Shown here: in pieces, positions 1 through 7,859 of the stretch
Numbering within the stretch: position 1 is the first letter of the stretch
Layout of the letters: each line of letters starts with the position of its first letter
Assembly (NCBI RefSeq): GCF_014174375.1
Contig: NZ_JABEQE010000004.1
Location: 186,001-250,000 of the forward strand
Reading direction: 5' to 3'
DNA: 64,000 bases
Origin: Gluconacetobacter asukensis
GTDB taxonomy: Bacteria; Pseudomonadota; Alphaproteobacteria; Acetobacterales; Acetobacteraceae
Translations under genes and position numbers: made by a program
Notes under the pieces: generated by a model
Databases searched by the model: none
Told to the model about the DNA's origin: nothing
What the model saw: only the letters and a program-made list of their open reading frames with translations

Positions 1-582
1 GTCGACGTTGATCTGCCAGATGGCGACGATCGGAAAGATCGACCGCACGATCCGGACAGAGGGATGGAGAAGAAGACGCATGGAGGGCAGCTCCGCGGGC
101 GGGACCCGAGCCAGCGCGGATGGCAGCAACGGTATCGCTTCCGCCGCGTGATAGGCCTCCACCCATGATCGCTCGAGCCGGGCAATATCCCGAAGATAGG
201 GGAGCGCCGCCGCGGGTTCGAACTGCGCGATAAATTCTGAAAAACCTGCTCCGTAATCGAGCATGATCGGCGAACGCGGCGGTTCTCCGGCGACGTAAAC
301 GCGGGCCATGGCAGCGAAGAATTCATCACCGACAAGGCGGCATGTCACGGGAAAGGCGGCTTTCAGGGTTTCGATCAGACCGGCCACGACATTGTTGCGA
401 TAGACGGCAAACCGCCTGGCGCCCGGTCGCCCGTCGGGTCCGGTCAGGCCTGAAGGGACGGCCATGCCGGGATCGAGAATCGCGTTGGCAAATGCGGCCT
501 GAAGCTGCGCAAGGTCCCGCACGACGGCACCGTCGCCCCGGCTTTTCCGGATGGGTGCGGATTGATCAATCAGCTCGGGCAT
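1..582 (-). CDS. bufC: BufC/HvfC-like DUF2063 partner protein (3' end cut by window)
   Basis: The frame runs open from an ATG at 582 to the left edge: 194 codons, C-terminus missing. It carries the DUF2063 N-terminal pattern: an AFANAILDP helix, a [10 protein letters not shown] stretch near residue 60, and [13 protein letters not shown] followed by [12 protein letters not shown]2063 proteins are the obligate partners of MNIO (DUF692) enzymes and are thought to present the precursor peptide to the enzyme. The start overlaps the bufB stop by 17 bases, indicating translational coupling and the usual bufA-bufB-bufC order. The family call is firm; the role as substrate-delivery partner is family knowledge. 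A BufD (DoxX-like) gene may lie beyond the edge but cannot be seen. Confidence 0.82.
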   Translation of the reverse strand, partial: MPELIDQSAPIRKSRGDGAVVRDLAQLQAAFANAILDPGMAVPSGLTGPDGRPGARRFAVYRNNVVAGLIETLKAAFPVTCRLVGDEFFAAMARVYVAGEPPRSPIMLDYGAGFSEFIAQFEPAAALPYLRDIARLERSWVEAYHAAEAIPLLPSALARVPPAELPSMRLLLHPSVRIVRSIFPIVAIWQINVD

Positions 583-1510
583 GGCCGTCATGTCCGGTGG
601 GGTCGTTGCAGGATATGTGCGAAAAACCTTGAGATCGGTGGGATATCCCAACGGATGTCGCCGTCATGGTCCGCTCCGCGCGGTCCGCTTCCGCCTTCAG
701 CATCGACCAGTCGGGCACATCCATGTCCCATTCGATCAGGGTCGGGACAGGCCCGATGCGTGCGACCGTATAGGCAAACAGATCCCAGACAAGGTCTGCG
801 ACAGGACGGTCATGGGCATCGATCAGCAGGGGGCGTCCCTCGTCATCGGCATCGGGAGCAGAGCCCGCCAGATGAATTTCCTGCACATGGGCAAGCGGGT
901 AGGAGTCGATATAGGCGATTGGATCCCATTGCTGGTTGATCGAGGCGACATGGACATTGTTCACGTCCAGCAGCAGGCCGCAGCCCGTGCGTCGCACGAT
1001 TTCCGCGATGAAGCCGGTTTCCGACCAGGTGCTTTCGGCGAACGCCAGATAGGTGGACGGGTTTTCAAGCAGCATCTGCCGCCCCAGGGCGCCCTGCACC
1101 TGATCGACATGGTCTGCGACATGCATGAGCGTCTCGGCCGTATAGGGCAGCGGCAGCAGGTCGTTGAGGAAACCCGCGTCGTGGCTCGACCAGGCAAGGT
1201 GTTCCGAGACGAGAGCCGGAGCGTAGCGGTCGATCAGTTGTTTCAGGCGACCGAGGTGATCGCGGTCCAGCGGCCGCGCCGCACCGATCGACAGGCCGAC
1301 GCCGTGGAGCGACAGGGGATAGCGTTCGCGGATGGCCGCAAGATAGCGATGCGGCGGCCCACCTGCGCCCATATAGTTTTCCGCGTGCACTTCGAAAAAA
1401 CCGACATCGGGGGACGTATCGATAATCGTGCGGTAGTGCTCGGCCTTCAGGCCGACGCCGGCGCGTTTGGGCATTCTGGCGTGCGGGCTTGCGAAGAAGA
1501 ATTCCGGCAC
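566..1510 (-). CDS. bufB: MNIO family (DUF692) peptide-modifying iron oxidase, BufB-type
   Basis: This 314-residue protein is a TIM-barrel multinuclear non-haem iron enzyme of the DUF692 family, which oxidises cysteines of a ribosomal precursor peptide (to thiooxazoles in the characterised bufferins). The expected metal-site landmarks are visible: E44, H69 (SLHGVG), E103-H104 (VSEHLAW), E149-N150 (LLENPST), D182 to N185 (LLDVNN), H188, H213 (EIHLAG), D231/H233 and E260 (LIEWD). The start chosen is a GTG with GGGAGAG about nine bases upstream; an internal ATG at residue 13 is the alternative. It follows bufA after a hairpin and overlaps bufC, so the three probably form one transcript. The substrate is very likely the adjacent DUF2282 peptide. 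Confidence 0.88.
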   Translation of the reverse strand: MPEFFFASPHARMPKRAGVGLKAEHYRTIIDTSPDVGFFEVHAENYMGAGGPPHRYLAAIRERYPLSLHGVGLSIGAARPLDRDHLGRLKQLIDRYAPALVSEHLAWSSHDAGFLNDLLPLPYTAETLMHVADHVDQVQGALGRQMLLENPSTYLAFAESTWSETGFIAEIVRRTGCGLLLDVNNVHVASINQQWDPIAYIDSYPLAHVQEIHLAGSAPDADDEGRPLLIDAHDRPVADLVWDLFAYTVARIGPVPTLIEWDMDVPDWSMLKAEADRAERTMTATSVGISHRSQGFSHISCNDPTGHDGHARAD

Positions 1511-1542
1511 GGTTCGCGTCTCTCCCGGATTGGAAAGGACGA

Positions 1543-1559
1543 CCGGGCCCGAGGCCCGG
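1543..1559 (-). other. Hairpin between bufA and bufB
   Basis: CCGGGCC at 1543-1549 pairs with GGCCCGG at 1553-1559 across a 3-nt loop. No T tract follows on the minus strand, so it looks less like a complete terminator than an attenuating or mRNA-stabilising hairpin. This is a common arrangement where a precursor peptide must be made in excess over its modifying enzyme. Confidence 0.5.
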
Positions 1560-1570
1560 CCGAGCCGGAG

Positions 1571-1903
1571 TCAGGCCTTGGGCGTGAGGCTGCCTGCTCC
1601 ATTCGGGGTGGAGATGGCCGTGCAGCTGCCCGCAGGTGTGAGCTTGAAGGCATTGCCCTGATAGTCGGTGGTGCTGGTGCCGGCACAGGTCGTTCCGGCA
1701 CCGGCATAGCAGTCGTTCTGACCCTTGAGCGCCACGCCGAAGCAGGGCTGGACCTTGCCGGATTTCACCTTGATGGTGTTCGCGGCCTGGATCTTCTTCT
1801 GCAGGGCCGTGAACTCCTGCGCGCTGGCCGGGGTGACGCTCAGTGCGCCCAATGCGGTCGCGAAGGCACCCATCACCAGGGTGGACATCAAACGATCGGA
1901 CAT
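1571..1903 (-). CDS. bufA: Bufferin precursor peptide (DUF2282, BufA-type)
   Basis: A 110-residue secreted peptide with a Sec signal ending near VTPASA (about residue 28). The mature part has four cysteines at 54, 65, 73 and 94 in the DUF2282 spacing: [28 protein letters not shown] and AGSC. Members of this family are modified on cysteine by the adjacent MNIO enzyme and chelate copper in the periplasm. I chose the ATG at 1903, which has AGGAG seven bases upstream; an in-frame ATG at 1909 is too close to that site. The frame stays open to 2371, but that upstream part has no signal-peptide logic. It is first in the operon, in front of bufB and bufC. Confidence 0.85.
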   Translation of the reverse strand: MSDRLMSTLVMGAFATALGALSVTPASAQEFTALQKKIQAANTIKVKSGKVQPCFGVALKGQNDCYAGAGTTCAGTSTTDYQGNAFKLTPAGSCTAISTPNGAGSLTPKA

Positions 1904-2115
1904 AAACATTCTCCTGGATGTTGGACCAGTGCCCCTCGGCGACCGGCGGATGACGGCCTGACCTGGCGCGTCTGTCTGGAGGTTCGACCGGATAGCCTCC
2001 GAGGTAACGCTCCCGGAGAGGAATTTTTGATCGGCGCCAGGTCCTGTTGGATGGATCAGCTTGCCGAGGACAGAGAGCGCCTGCTTTGTGACGCGGGAGT
2101 AGCTGCGCCGTGCGG

Positions 2116-2769
2116 CTATGGCGGTGTCGGCCAGGCCTGCATGGCGATGCGGGCGATTTCGTGCAGTCTTTCGCGGGGGATGCCGTCTCGGGCCTGTACT
2201 GCCATGCCGCGCAGGAGGGCGCTGTAGAAGGCGGCGAGGGCCTTGATGTCGGTGTCGGGGGGGAGGTCGCCGGCCTGGATTCCCTGCTGGAGGCGGGTGA
2301 CGAGGGCGGTTTCGGATTGGGTGCGTTGGGTGGCGAGCAGGTCGCGCAGGCGGGCCTGGGTGGGGGCGCATTGGGTGGCGGCGGCTGCGATCATGCAGCC
2401 GGTCGGCAGGTCGTCGCGCGTGAATTCGGTGGCGGCTGTTGTCAGCAGGTGCGCGAAGGTGCTGCGGGTGTCGGTTGGTTCCTGCAGGATGGTGGTGAAC
2501 CAGGCGCCGGCGCGTTTGACGTAGGCGTCGATGGTCTCCTGGTACAGGGCCTCCTTGCTGCCGAATGCGTTGTAGAAGCTCGATGCGCTGATGCCCATGG
2601 CGGCGGTCAGGTCGTCGAAGCTGGTGCCGTCATAGCCCCGATCCCAGAACAGGCGCATCGCCGCGCACAGGGCCTGCGCCCGGTCGAAGGATTGCGGGCG
2701 GCCTCGGCCGCGGCGGGTGGGGGCGGTCTTCGTGGCGGCCTGCGTGTCGACAATTATTTTTGTAGTCAT
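2116..2769 (-). CDS. TetR/AcrR family repressor
   Basis: A 217-residue regulator. The N-terminal helix-turn-helix (about residues 50-76) reads [26 protein letters not shown], the TetR signature; the remainder is the all-helical ligand and dimer domain. A basic [10 protein letters not shown] lead is typical of the subfamily that controls neighbouring oxidoreductases. The ATG at 2769 (MTTKIIV) is preferred; an in-frame start at 2808 would run into the operator region. It is divergent from the SDR gene at 2913, and the gap holds a perfect palindrome (2821-2836), so it probably represses the SDR gene and itself. The inducer cannot be read from the sequence. Confidence 0.85.
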   Translation of the reverse strand: MTTKIIVDTQAATKTAPTRRGRGRPQSFDRAQALCAAMRLFWDRGYDGTSFDDLTAAMGISASSFYNAFGSKEALYQETIDAYVKRAGAWFTTILQEPTDTRSTFAHLLTTAATEFTRDDLPTGCMIAAAATQCAPTQARLRDLLATQRTQSETALVTRLQQGIQAGDLPPDTDIKALAAFYSALLRGMAVQARDGIPRERLHEIARIAMQAWPTPP

Positions 2770-2820
2770 CGCTCCATAAATCCTTGAACGCCGGGATGCG
2801 TCTCTCAATATGCCTCATGT

Positions 2821-2836
2821 TGGAGCGGGCGCTCCA
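2821..2836. promoter_or_regulatory. Palindromic TetR operator candidate
   Basis: TGGAGCGGGCGCTCCA is a perfect 7+7 inverted repeat (TGGAGCG/CGCTCCA) around GG in the TetR-SDR divergent gap. A third CGCTCCA half-site lies at 2770-2776, next to the TetR start. Position and symmetry fit autoregulation by the TetR protein; binding itself is inferred. Confidence 0.65.
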
Positions 2837-2912
2837 CATTTTAACCTATCCGTTTTCGCAAACCGGGCATGAGGGGCAGAGGCGCTTCCCGGCCCAGAAG
2901 AGGCATGGACCA

Positions 2913-3659
2913 ATGAGCAAGCTTTCAGGAAAAGTCGCGATCGTCACCGGGGCCTCCAAGGGGATCGGGGCCGGGATCGCCAAGGCGCTGGCGGCGGAAG
3001 GCGCTGCCGTCATCGTCAATTATGCGTCCAGCAAGGCGGGGGCCGATGCGGTGGTCTCCGCAATCACCGAAGCCGGTGGCAAGGCCGTTGCCGTGCAGGG
3101 CGATGTGTCGCGCAAGGCCGACGCGCAGGGCTTGGTCGATGCCGCGATCAGCCAGTTCGGCCGGCTGGATATTCTGGTGAATAATTCGGGTGTCTATGAA
3201 TTCGGGTCGATCGAGGAGATCACCGAAGAGCATTTCCACCGGCAGTTCAACGTCAACGTGCTGGGCGTGCTGCTGACGACCCAGGCCGCTGTGGCGCATC
3301 TGGGAGCCGGGGGCAGCATCATCAATATCAGTTCGGTCGTCTCGCGCATCACGCCGCCCAATTCTTCGGTCTATACCGGCACCAAGGGCGCGGTCGATGC
3401 CATTACCGGGTCGCTGGCGCGGGAACTCGGGCCGAAGCAGATCCGGGTGAATGCCATCAATCCCGGGCTGATCGAGACCGAGGGCACACAGACCGCGCAT
3501 GTCGTCGGCTCGGAGATGGAGCAGGCCATCATCGCGCAGACGCCGCTGGGCCGCACGGGACAGGTGCGGGACATTGCGCCGCTTGCGGTTTTCCTGGCGT
3601 CGGACGATGCCGGGTGGGTGACGGGGGAGACGCTGATCGCGTCCGGCGGCCTGCGCTGA
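2913..3659 (+). CDS. Short-chain dehydrogenase/reductase (classical SDR)
   Basis: A 248-residue classical SDR using NAD(P)H. The cofactor loop TGASKGIG is at 12-19, NNSG at 90-93, the catalytic serine at 140/141 and YTGTK gives Y154 and K158. The protein resembles 3-oxoacyl-ACP reductase-like SDRs of unspecified substrate. The ATG at 2913 is preceded by AGAGG; the frame is open earlier but lacks a ribosome site there. It is divergent from the TetR gene, whose operator lies in between, and ends at a bidirectional terminator. TetR-linked SDRs of this kind are often induced by electrophiles or aldehydes, but nothing here fixes the substrate. Confidence 0.85.
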   Translation: MSKLSGKVAIVTGASKGIGAGIAKALAAEGAAVIVNYASSKAGADAVVSAITEAGGKAVAVQGDVSRKADAQGLVDAAISQFGRLDILVNNSGVYEFGSIEEITEEHFHRQFNVNVLGVLLTTQAAVAHLGAGGSIINISSVVSRITPPNSSVYTGTKGAVDAITGSLARELGPKQIRVNAINPGLIETEGTQTAHVVGSEMEQAIIAQTPLGRTGQVRDIAPLAVFLASDDAGWVTGETLIASGGLR

Positions 3660-3721
3660 TATGGGGACCGGCCTGGCGCGACTGTGCCGGGCCGGGCTTC
3701 CGCCGGTTGGGGCCCGCGCAT

Positions 3722-3748
3722 AAAAAAACCGCCCCGAAGGGCGGTTTT
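3722..3748. terminator. Bidirectional rho-independent terminator
   Basis: An A-tract, a GC stem (CCGCCC/GGGCGG, tight loop) and a T-tract lie between the convergent SDR and cold-shock genes. The A and T runs on both sides mean it can work in both directions. Confidence 0.85.
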
Positions 3749-3772
3749 CCGAGGGTGCCGCTGGCGGAACCT

Positions 3773-3979
3773 TCACGCAGCCTTGAGATTGACCGCGGAC
3801 TTCTTGCCGTTGCGGCCAGCCTCGATTTCATACGAAATCTTCTGGCCCTCGTTGAGGGTGGCCATACCAGCGCGCTCAAGCGCGGTGATGTGGACGAACA
3901 CGTCGGCGGTTCCGTCCTCCGGCTGGATAAAGCCAAAGCCCTTGGTGGAGTTGAACCATTTTACGGTGCCTGTTGTCAT
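3773..3979 (-). CDS. cspA: Cold-shock domain protein, CspA family
   Basis: A 68-residue single cold-shock domain, the full family length. It has the RNA-binding motifs KGFGFI (13-18) and VFVHI (27-31) and the opening [12 protein letters not shown]. It acts as an RNA chaperone or transcription antiterminator in the cytoplasm. AAGGAG sits just upstream of the ATG. The leader before it is long (no gene until beyond 4400), as is common for csp mRNAs whose 5' UTR senses temperature, though I cannot prove a cold box here. It is convergent with the SDR gene and shares its terminator. Confidence 0.95.
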   Translation of the reverse strand: MTTGTVKWFNSTKGFGFIQPEDGTADVFVHITALERAGMATLNEGQKISYEIEAGRNGKKSAVNLKAA

Positions 3980-4429
3980 AACGAGGCTCCTTTACTTTAG
4001 TGCGGTGGTGCATACAAAACGTGTACGCAATCGTAACTTGTCACGGAACAACACCGACGCAACGCGCGTCAGGGGTCCTCATAAAAGCATCCACCGTTGT
4101 CATCTACACATGAATAAATTTCAGAAGCAAGTTAAAAATTCTTCCTTCTGTCATTATTACATGGAAATATTTTCTACATCATTGATTGTGCCTGTTATTA
4201 TCCGGAAAAGACAGCGAAATAAGGAATATTCCGCAATGAAATTCCTGCCTTCGGGCTGCGGCCCGGTGGGAAGGGTGGGAAAGGTGATGTCGGGGCCGTT
4301 ATGGGGCGGGAAGTGGCAAGGCCACTTGATGGCGGCTGGTTGTGGAGAACCCGGCTTTCCCACCCTTCCCACCAGTTGGGACGAGCCCATGGGGGTTGAT
4401 CCATGCCGGAGCGCCACCCGGAGGCGGTG
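3980..4429. other. Gene-free stretch: csp leader and an inverted-repeat element
   Basis: No convincing gene. The right half holds a perfect 19-bp inverted repeat (see 4265-4373). The left half (about 4000-4240) is AT-richer than the surroundings and must contain the csp promoter and leader. A short open frame across the inverted repeat (86 codons, minus strand) has no domain or ribosome site and is not called. Confidence 0.6.
4265..4373. repeat. Perfect 19-bp inverted repeat bracketing a 71-nt core
   Basis: GGTGGGAAGGGTGGGAAAG at 4265-4283 is exactly the reverse complement of 4355-4373. The core has a smaller pairing, GTGGC/GCCAC. It looks like a small mobile or REP-type intergenic element, or a long stem at the end of the ABC operon, which stops at 4430 on the minus strand. 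Confidence 0.6.
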
Positions 4430-6043
4430 CTATTGCGCGGCGGCGATCAGCAATTTCGTGTAATCGGAGCGCGGTGTGGTGAAGACGCTTTCCACCGTGC
4501 CGGATTCCATCTGCCTGCCGTGATACAGCACCGTCACCGTGTCTGAAATCTGTCGGACGACGGCGAGATCATGCGAGACGAAGATATAGGTCAGGCCCAG
4601 CTCCTTCTGCAGGTCGGTCAGCAGGGTCAGGATCTGGGCCTGAACGCATACATCCAGGGCCGAGACGACCTCGTCCAGGACCAGAACGCGCGGCTGGATG
4701 ACCAGGCCGCGCGCCAGTGCCACGCGTTGGCACTGGCCGCCGGACATCATGCCGGGGCGGCGTTCGATGACCGATCGCGGCAGGCCGACACGATCCAGGA
4801 TGTGCCGCACGGCTTTCTGCCGGTCGGCACGATCGACGCGCTGGAAATTGCCGATCGCCTCCTCGAGGATCTCGCCCACCGTCTGTTTCGGGTTCAGCGA
4901 GCCATGGGGATTCTGATAGACAAGCTGGATCTGGCGCCGGAATGCCAGTGTGCCGCGTGTTGTGGAAACATCCTGCCCCGCGACATGGATCGACCCGGCT
5001 GTCGGCTTGAGCAACCCCACCAGGGCACGCAGGATCGTGGTCTTGCCCGAGCCCGACTCGCCGACAAGGGCGTGGGTTGTTCCGGCCCGGACGGAAAAGG
5101 AAATATCATCCACCGCCCGGAAGGTCCTGCCTCGCGCAAGGGGGTATTCCTGGACCAGATTCTCGACGGTGACCGCTGCGTCCGGCTGGTCGCCGGTGAA
5201 GACCGGCCGGCCCGTGGCGGGAACGAAGCGTGGCCGGCTGTCGAGCAGGGTCCTTGTGTAGGCCGATGCCGGATTGGCGAAGATGTCGCGCGTTGCGCCC
5301 TCTTCCTCCACACGGCCGCCCCGCAGGATGATCGTATGGTTCGTGCGCGCGGCCGCCACGGAGAGGTCGTGCGTTACCAGCAGCACGGAGGTTCCGTTTT
5401 CCTGGCACAGCGTGTCCAGAAGATCGAGAATCTGCATTTGGACCGTGGCGTCCAGCGCGCTGGTCGGCTCGTCCGCGATGATCAGTTCCGGCTTCAGCGC
5501 AACCGCCATGGCAATGAGCACACGCTGGCGCATGCCGCCTGAAAGTTCGTGCGGATACTGGGAGAAGCGTCGCGCGGGCTCCTTGAGGCCCACCCGCTCC
5601 AGCAACGCGATCGAACGGGCGCGCACCGTCTCGCGCGGGTAGCGACCGTGCAGCGTGAACATCTCGCCGAGCTGCGCGCCCACCGTCTTGACCGGATTGA
5701 GGGAGTTGGACGGGTCCTGCGGGATGAATCCGATCCGCCGTCCGCGCAGGGCTTCCATCTGGCGTTCCGCGAGGCTGGTCATGTCGAGGCCGTCGAAATC
5801 GATGCTGCCCTTCTCCAGCACCGCCCCGCGGGGGAGTAACCCGATGATCGACTTGCCGATTGTCGACTTGCCGGAGCCGGACTCGCCCAGGAGTGCCGTC
5901 ATGCCGAACCTGGGGATGCTGAAGGAGACATCCTGCACGACATGGTGGCGTGCCGCATCGAAACCGCCGCGAGCGGGATAGAAGACATTCAGACCCCTGA
6001 CGTCCAGGACGGGCTGGGGCGAATGGTGAAGCTGTGCCGTCAT
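4430..6043 (-). CDS. Fused double ATPase of a peptide/nickel-type ABC importer
   Basis: A 537-residue protein with two complete ABC ATPase domains in one chain, as in the GsiA/DdpDF class. The first has Walker A GESGSGKST (53-61) and signature LSGGMRQR, with ADEPTSALD as Walker B. The second has GESGSGKTT, signature MSGGQCQR and LDEVVSALD. It powers import through the two permeases encoded just upstream. The ATG at 6043 overlaps the permease stop (ATGA), so it is the last gene of a four-gene operon (binding protein, DppB-like, DppC-like, ATPase). The cargo is a family-level guess (peptide, nickel chelate or other small amphipathic compound). Confidence 0.92.
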   Translation of the reverse strand: MTAQLHHSPQPVLDVRGLNVFYPARGGFDAARHHVVQDVSFSIPRFGMTALLGESGSGKSTIGKSIIGLLPRGAVLEKGSIDFDGLDMTSLAERQMEALRGRRIGFIPQDPSNSLNPVKTVGAQLGEMFTLHGRYPRETVRARSIALLERVGLKEPARRFSQYPHELSGGMRQRVLIAMAVALKPELIIADEPTSALDATVQMQILDLLDTLCQENGTSVLLVTHDLSVAAARTNHTIILRGGRVEEEGATRDIFANPASAYTRTLLDSRPRFVPATGRPVFTGDQPDAAVTVENLVQEYPLARGRTFRAVDDISFSVRAGTTHALVGESGSGKTTILRALVGLLKPTAGSIHVAGQDVSTTRGTLAFRRQIQLVYQNPHGSLNPKQTVGEILEEAIGNFQRVDRADRQKAVRHILDRVGLPRSVIERRPGMMSGGQCQRVALARGLVIQPRVLVLDEVVSALDVCVQAQILTLLTDLQKELGLTYIFVSHDLAVVRQISDTVTVLYHGRQMESGTVESVFTTPRSDYTKLLIAAAQ

Positions 6044-6906
6044 GATCTGTTTCCCGTCCCGCTCTCCCGCGCGCTGATGGCGTGGCTGATCCGGTGGGCC
6101 GCAAGGGCGACCAGCAGCGCCATCAGCCCGGGAAAGCTGCTCATCCACCAGGCGGTTGCCAGGTAATTGCGGCCGTCCGCGATCATCAGGCCCCATTCGG
6201 GGGCAGGAGGCGGTGCGCCGTAGCCGAGGAAGCTGAGCGTCGAGATCGAGAGAATGGCGGTGCTGAAGCGCAGGACCGACAGGGACGCGATCGAGGTCAG
6301 GCAGTTGGGCAGGATATGCCGCCGGACGACGGAGGCGAAGGTGCCGCCGGCCCCATAGGCGGCCTCGACGAATTCCAGGGCGCGGATGCGCCGCGCATCG
6401 CCCCGCACCACGCGGGCGAGAGACGGGAGCTGACCGATGCCGACCGCCACGGCGGCATGCAGCGTGCCGAAGCCGCTGAGGATGAGCACGCTGAGCGACA
6501 GCAGCAATTCCGGAATTGAAAGCATGATGTCCACCAGCCCCATCACCACGGCCTCCACGCGGCCGCCCGCCGCGCCGGCGAGCAGGCCGATGGCGCCCCC
6601 CACGCCCAGCCCGACGCCCACCGCGAGGATTGCGGCGGAGAGCGTGCGGGACGCGCCGTAGACGACACGCGCGAACACATCGCGCCCCAACTGGTCCGTT
6701 CCGAACAGATGCCGTGCCGAGGGGGCCTGCAGATGCTCGGACGCCGCCCCGTCAATCCCGCTGTAATGCGTGAAGAGCGCCGGGCAGAGCACCATCAGGG
6801 CCAGCATCGCGATGAAGGCGATCGAGATGCCGAGCGTCGGGGATGCGACGCCTCTCATCGTCCAGAACCCGGCCAGGCGCCGGACGAGAACAGCATAGCC
6901 AATCAT
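6040..6906 (-). CDS. ABC importer permease, DppC/OppC type
   Basis: A 288-residue inner-membrane permease with an N-terminal transmembrane helix (about residues 22-45), the OppC-type periplasmic linker HLFGTDQLGRDVFARVVYGA, and a binding-protein-dependent transport domain with the EAA-type loop EAAYGAGGTFASVVRRHILPN. It pairs with the DppB-type permease whose stop overlaps this start by four bases. The start at 6906 is fixed by that overlap; the frame extends well upstream inside the DppB gene. Confidence 0.9.
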   Translation of the reverse strand: MIGYAVLVRRLAGFWTMRGVASPTLGISIAFIAMLALMVLCPALFTHYSGIDGAASEHLQAPSARHLFGTDQLGRDVFARVVYGASRTLSAAILAVGVGLGVGGAIGLLAGAAGGRVEAVVMGLVDIMLSIPELLLSLSVLILSGFGTLHAAVAVGIGQLPSLARVVRGDARRIRALEFVEAAYGAGGTFASVVRRHILPNCLTSIASLSVLRFSTAILSISTLSFLGYGAPPPAPEWGLMIADGRNYLATAWWMSSFPGLMALLVALAAHRISHAISARESGTGNRS

Positions 6907-7850
6907 GACATCGTCCTGCCTTGCAGATGAATGCGGGGATCGAACAGCGGATAGACGAGGTCGATGGTCAGATTGATCAGCACATAGGCCGCCGCCGAGA
7001 TCATGACGACGGCCTGCAGCACCGCGACGTCCTGCCCGGCCACGGCCTGCTGCGTCAGCTGGCCGATCCCGTTGAGGCCGAAGATCGTTTCCGTCACCAC
7101 GGCGCCGGCCAGCAATTCGCCGAACACCAGGCCGCTGATCGTCAGGAAGGGCAGGATGGCGTTGGGGGCGACGTGGTGGAACAGCGTCCACAACGCGCCG
7201 GCGCCCTTGGTACGGACCACCGCCACGAACGGGCGCGCGGCGATTTCGTCGAGATTTCCCAGCAGCACCTGTGCGAGCGGCGCGCCGATCGGCAGGCTGA
7301 TGGCCAGGGTCGGCAGAATCATCGCCTCATAGGGGCCGGCGCCGACCACCGGCACCAGGCGGAGCTTGAAGGACAGGAACTGGATGAGCGCGATCCCGAA
7401 CCAGAAGACCGGAATCGCGCCGAGAAAGCCCGGCAGGGCGGCCAGCATGCGCCTGAGAAACGCGAAAGGAAGCGCCGTCGCCAGGAACGCGATGGCCATC
7501 GCCTCCAGGATGGCCACCACGAAGCTGAAGGCGGCGAGCCGGAGCGTGACCGGCAGAGTGGTCCGCAGCAGCGTGGACACCGGAACGCCCTGCTGCACGG
7601 AATATCCGAAATCGCCACGCAGCATGCCGGTCAGCGTGTGGAAATATTGCGCGACGCGTGAACCGTCGGCGCCGTAGGAGAGCCTGATTTCGGCAATCTG
7701 CTGGGGCGTCAGGCCGAGATCGGGGTCCTGGAACTTCACCGTGATCGCATCGCCGGGCATGACCTGGAGCAGGATGAAGCTGAACGTGAAGGCGCCCAGA
7801 AGAATGAGCAGGGCATGCAGGATACGGCGCAGGAGATAGGGAAACATCAT
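6903..7850 (-). CDS. ABC importer permease, DppB/OppB type
   Basis: A 315-residue integral membrane protein with the classic DppB opening (YLLRRILHALLILLGAFTFSFILLQVMPGD) and about six membrane segments. The conserved loop RPFVAVVRTKGAG..LFHHVAPNAILP contacts the ATPase. It sits nine bases after the binding-protein stop and overlaps the DppC-type gene (ATGA). Two ATGs are adjacent at 7850 and 7847; either could serve. It forms the translocation pore with its DppC-type partner. Confidence 0.9.
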   Translation of the reverse strand: MMFPYLLRRILHALLILLGAFTFSFILLQVMPGDAITVKFQDPDLGLTPQQIAEIRLSYGADGSRVAQYFHTLTGMLRGDFGYSVQQGVPVSTLLRTTLPVTLRLAAFSFVVAILEAMAIAFLATALPFAFLRRMLAALPGFLGAIPVFWFGIALIQFLSFKLRLVPVVGAGPYEAMILPTLAISLPIGAPLAQVLLGNLDEIAARPFVAVVRTKGAGALWTLFHHVAPNAILPFLTISGLVFGELLAGAVVTETIFGLNGIGQLTQQAVAGQDVAVLQAVVMISAAAYVLINLTIDLVYPLFDPRIHLQGRTMS

Positions 7851-7859
7851 GACACCTCT

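Noticed and set aside
1904-2371. N-terminal extension of the bufferin precursor
   Set aside because: The frame stays open upstream but has no ribosome site and is Arg/Pro-rich noise; the AGGAG-spaced ATG at 1903 begins a normal signal peptide.
4157-4417. 86-codon minus-strand frame across the inverted repeat
   Set aside because: No ribosome site or domain, and the sequence is dominated by the palindromic arms.
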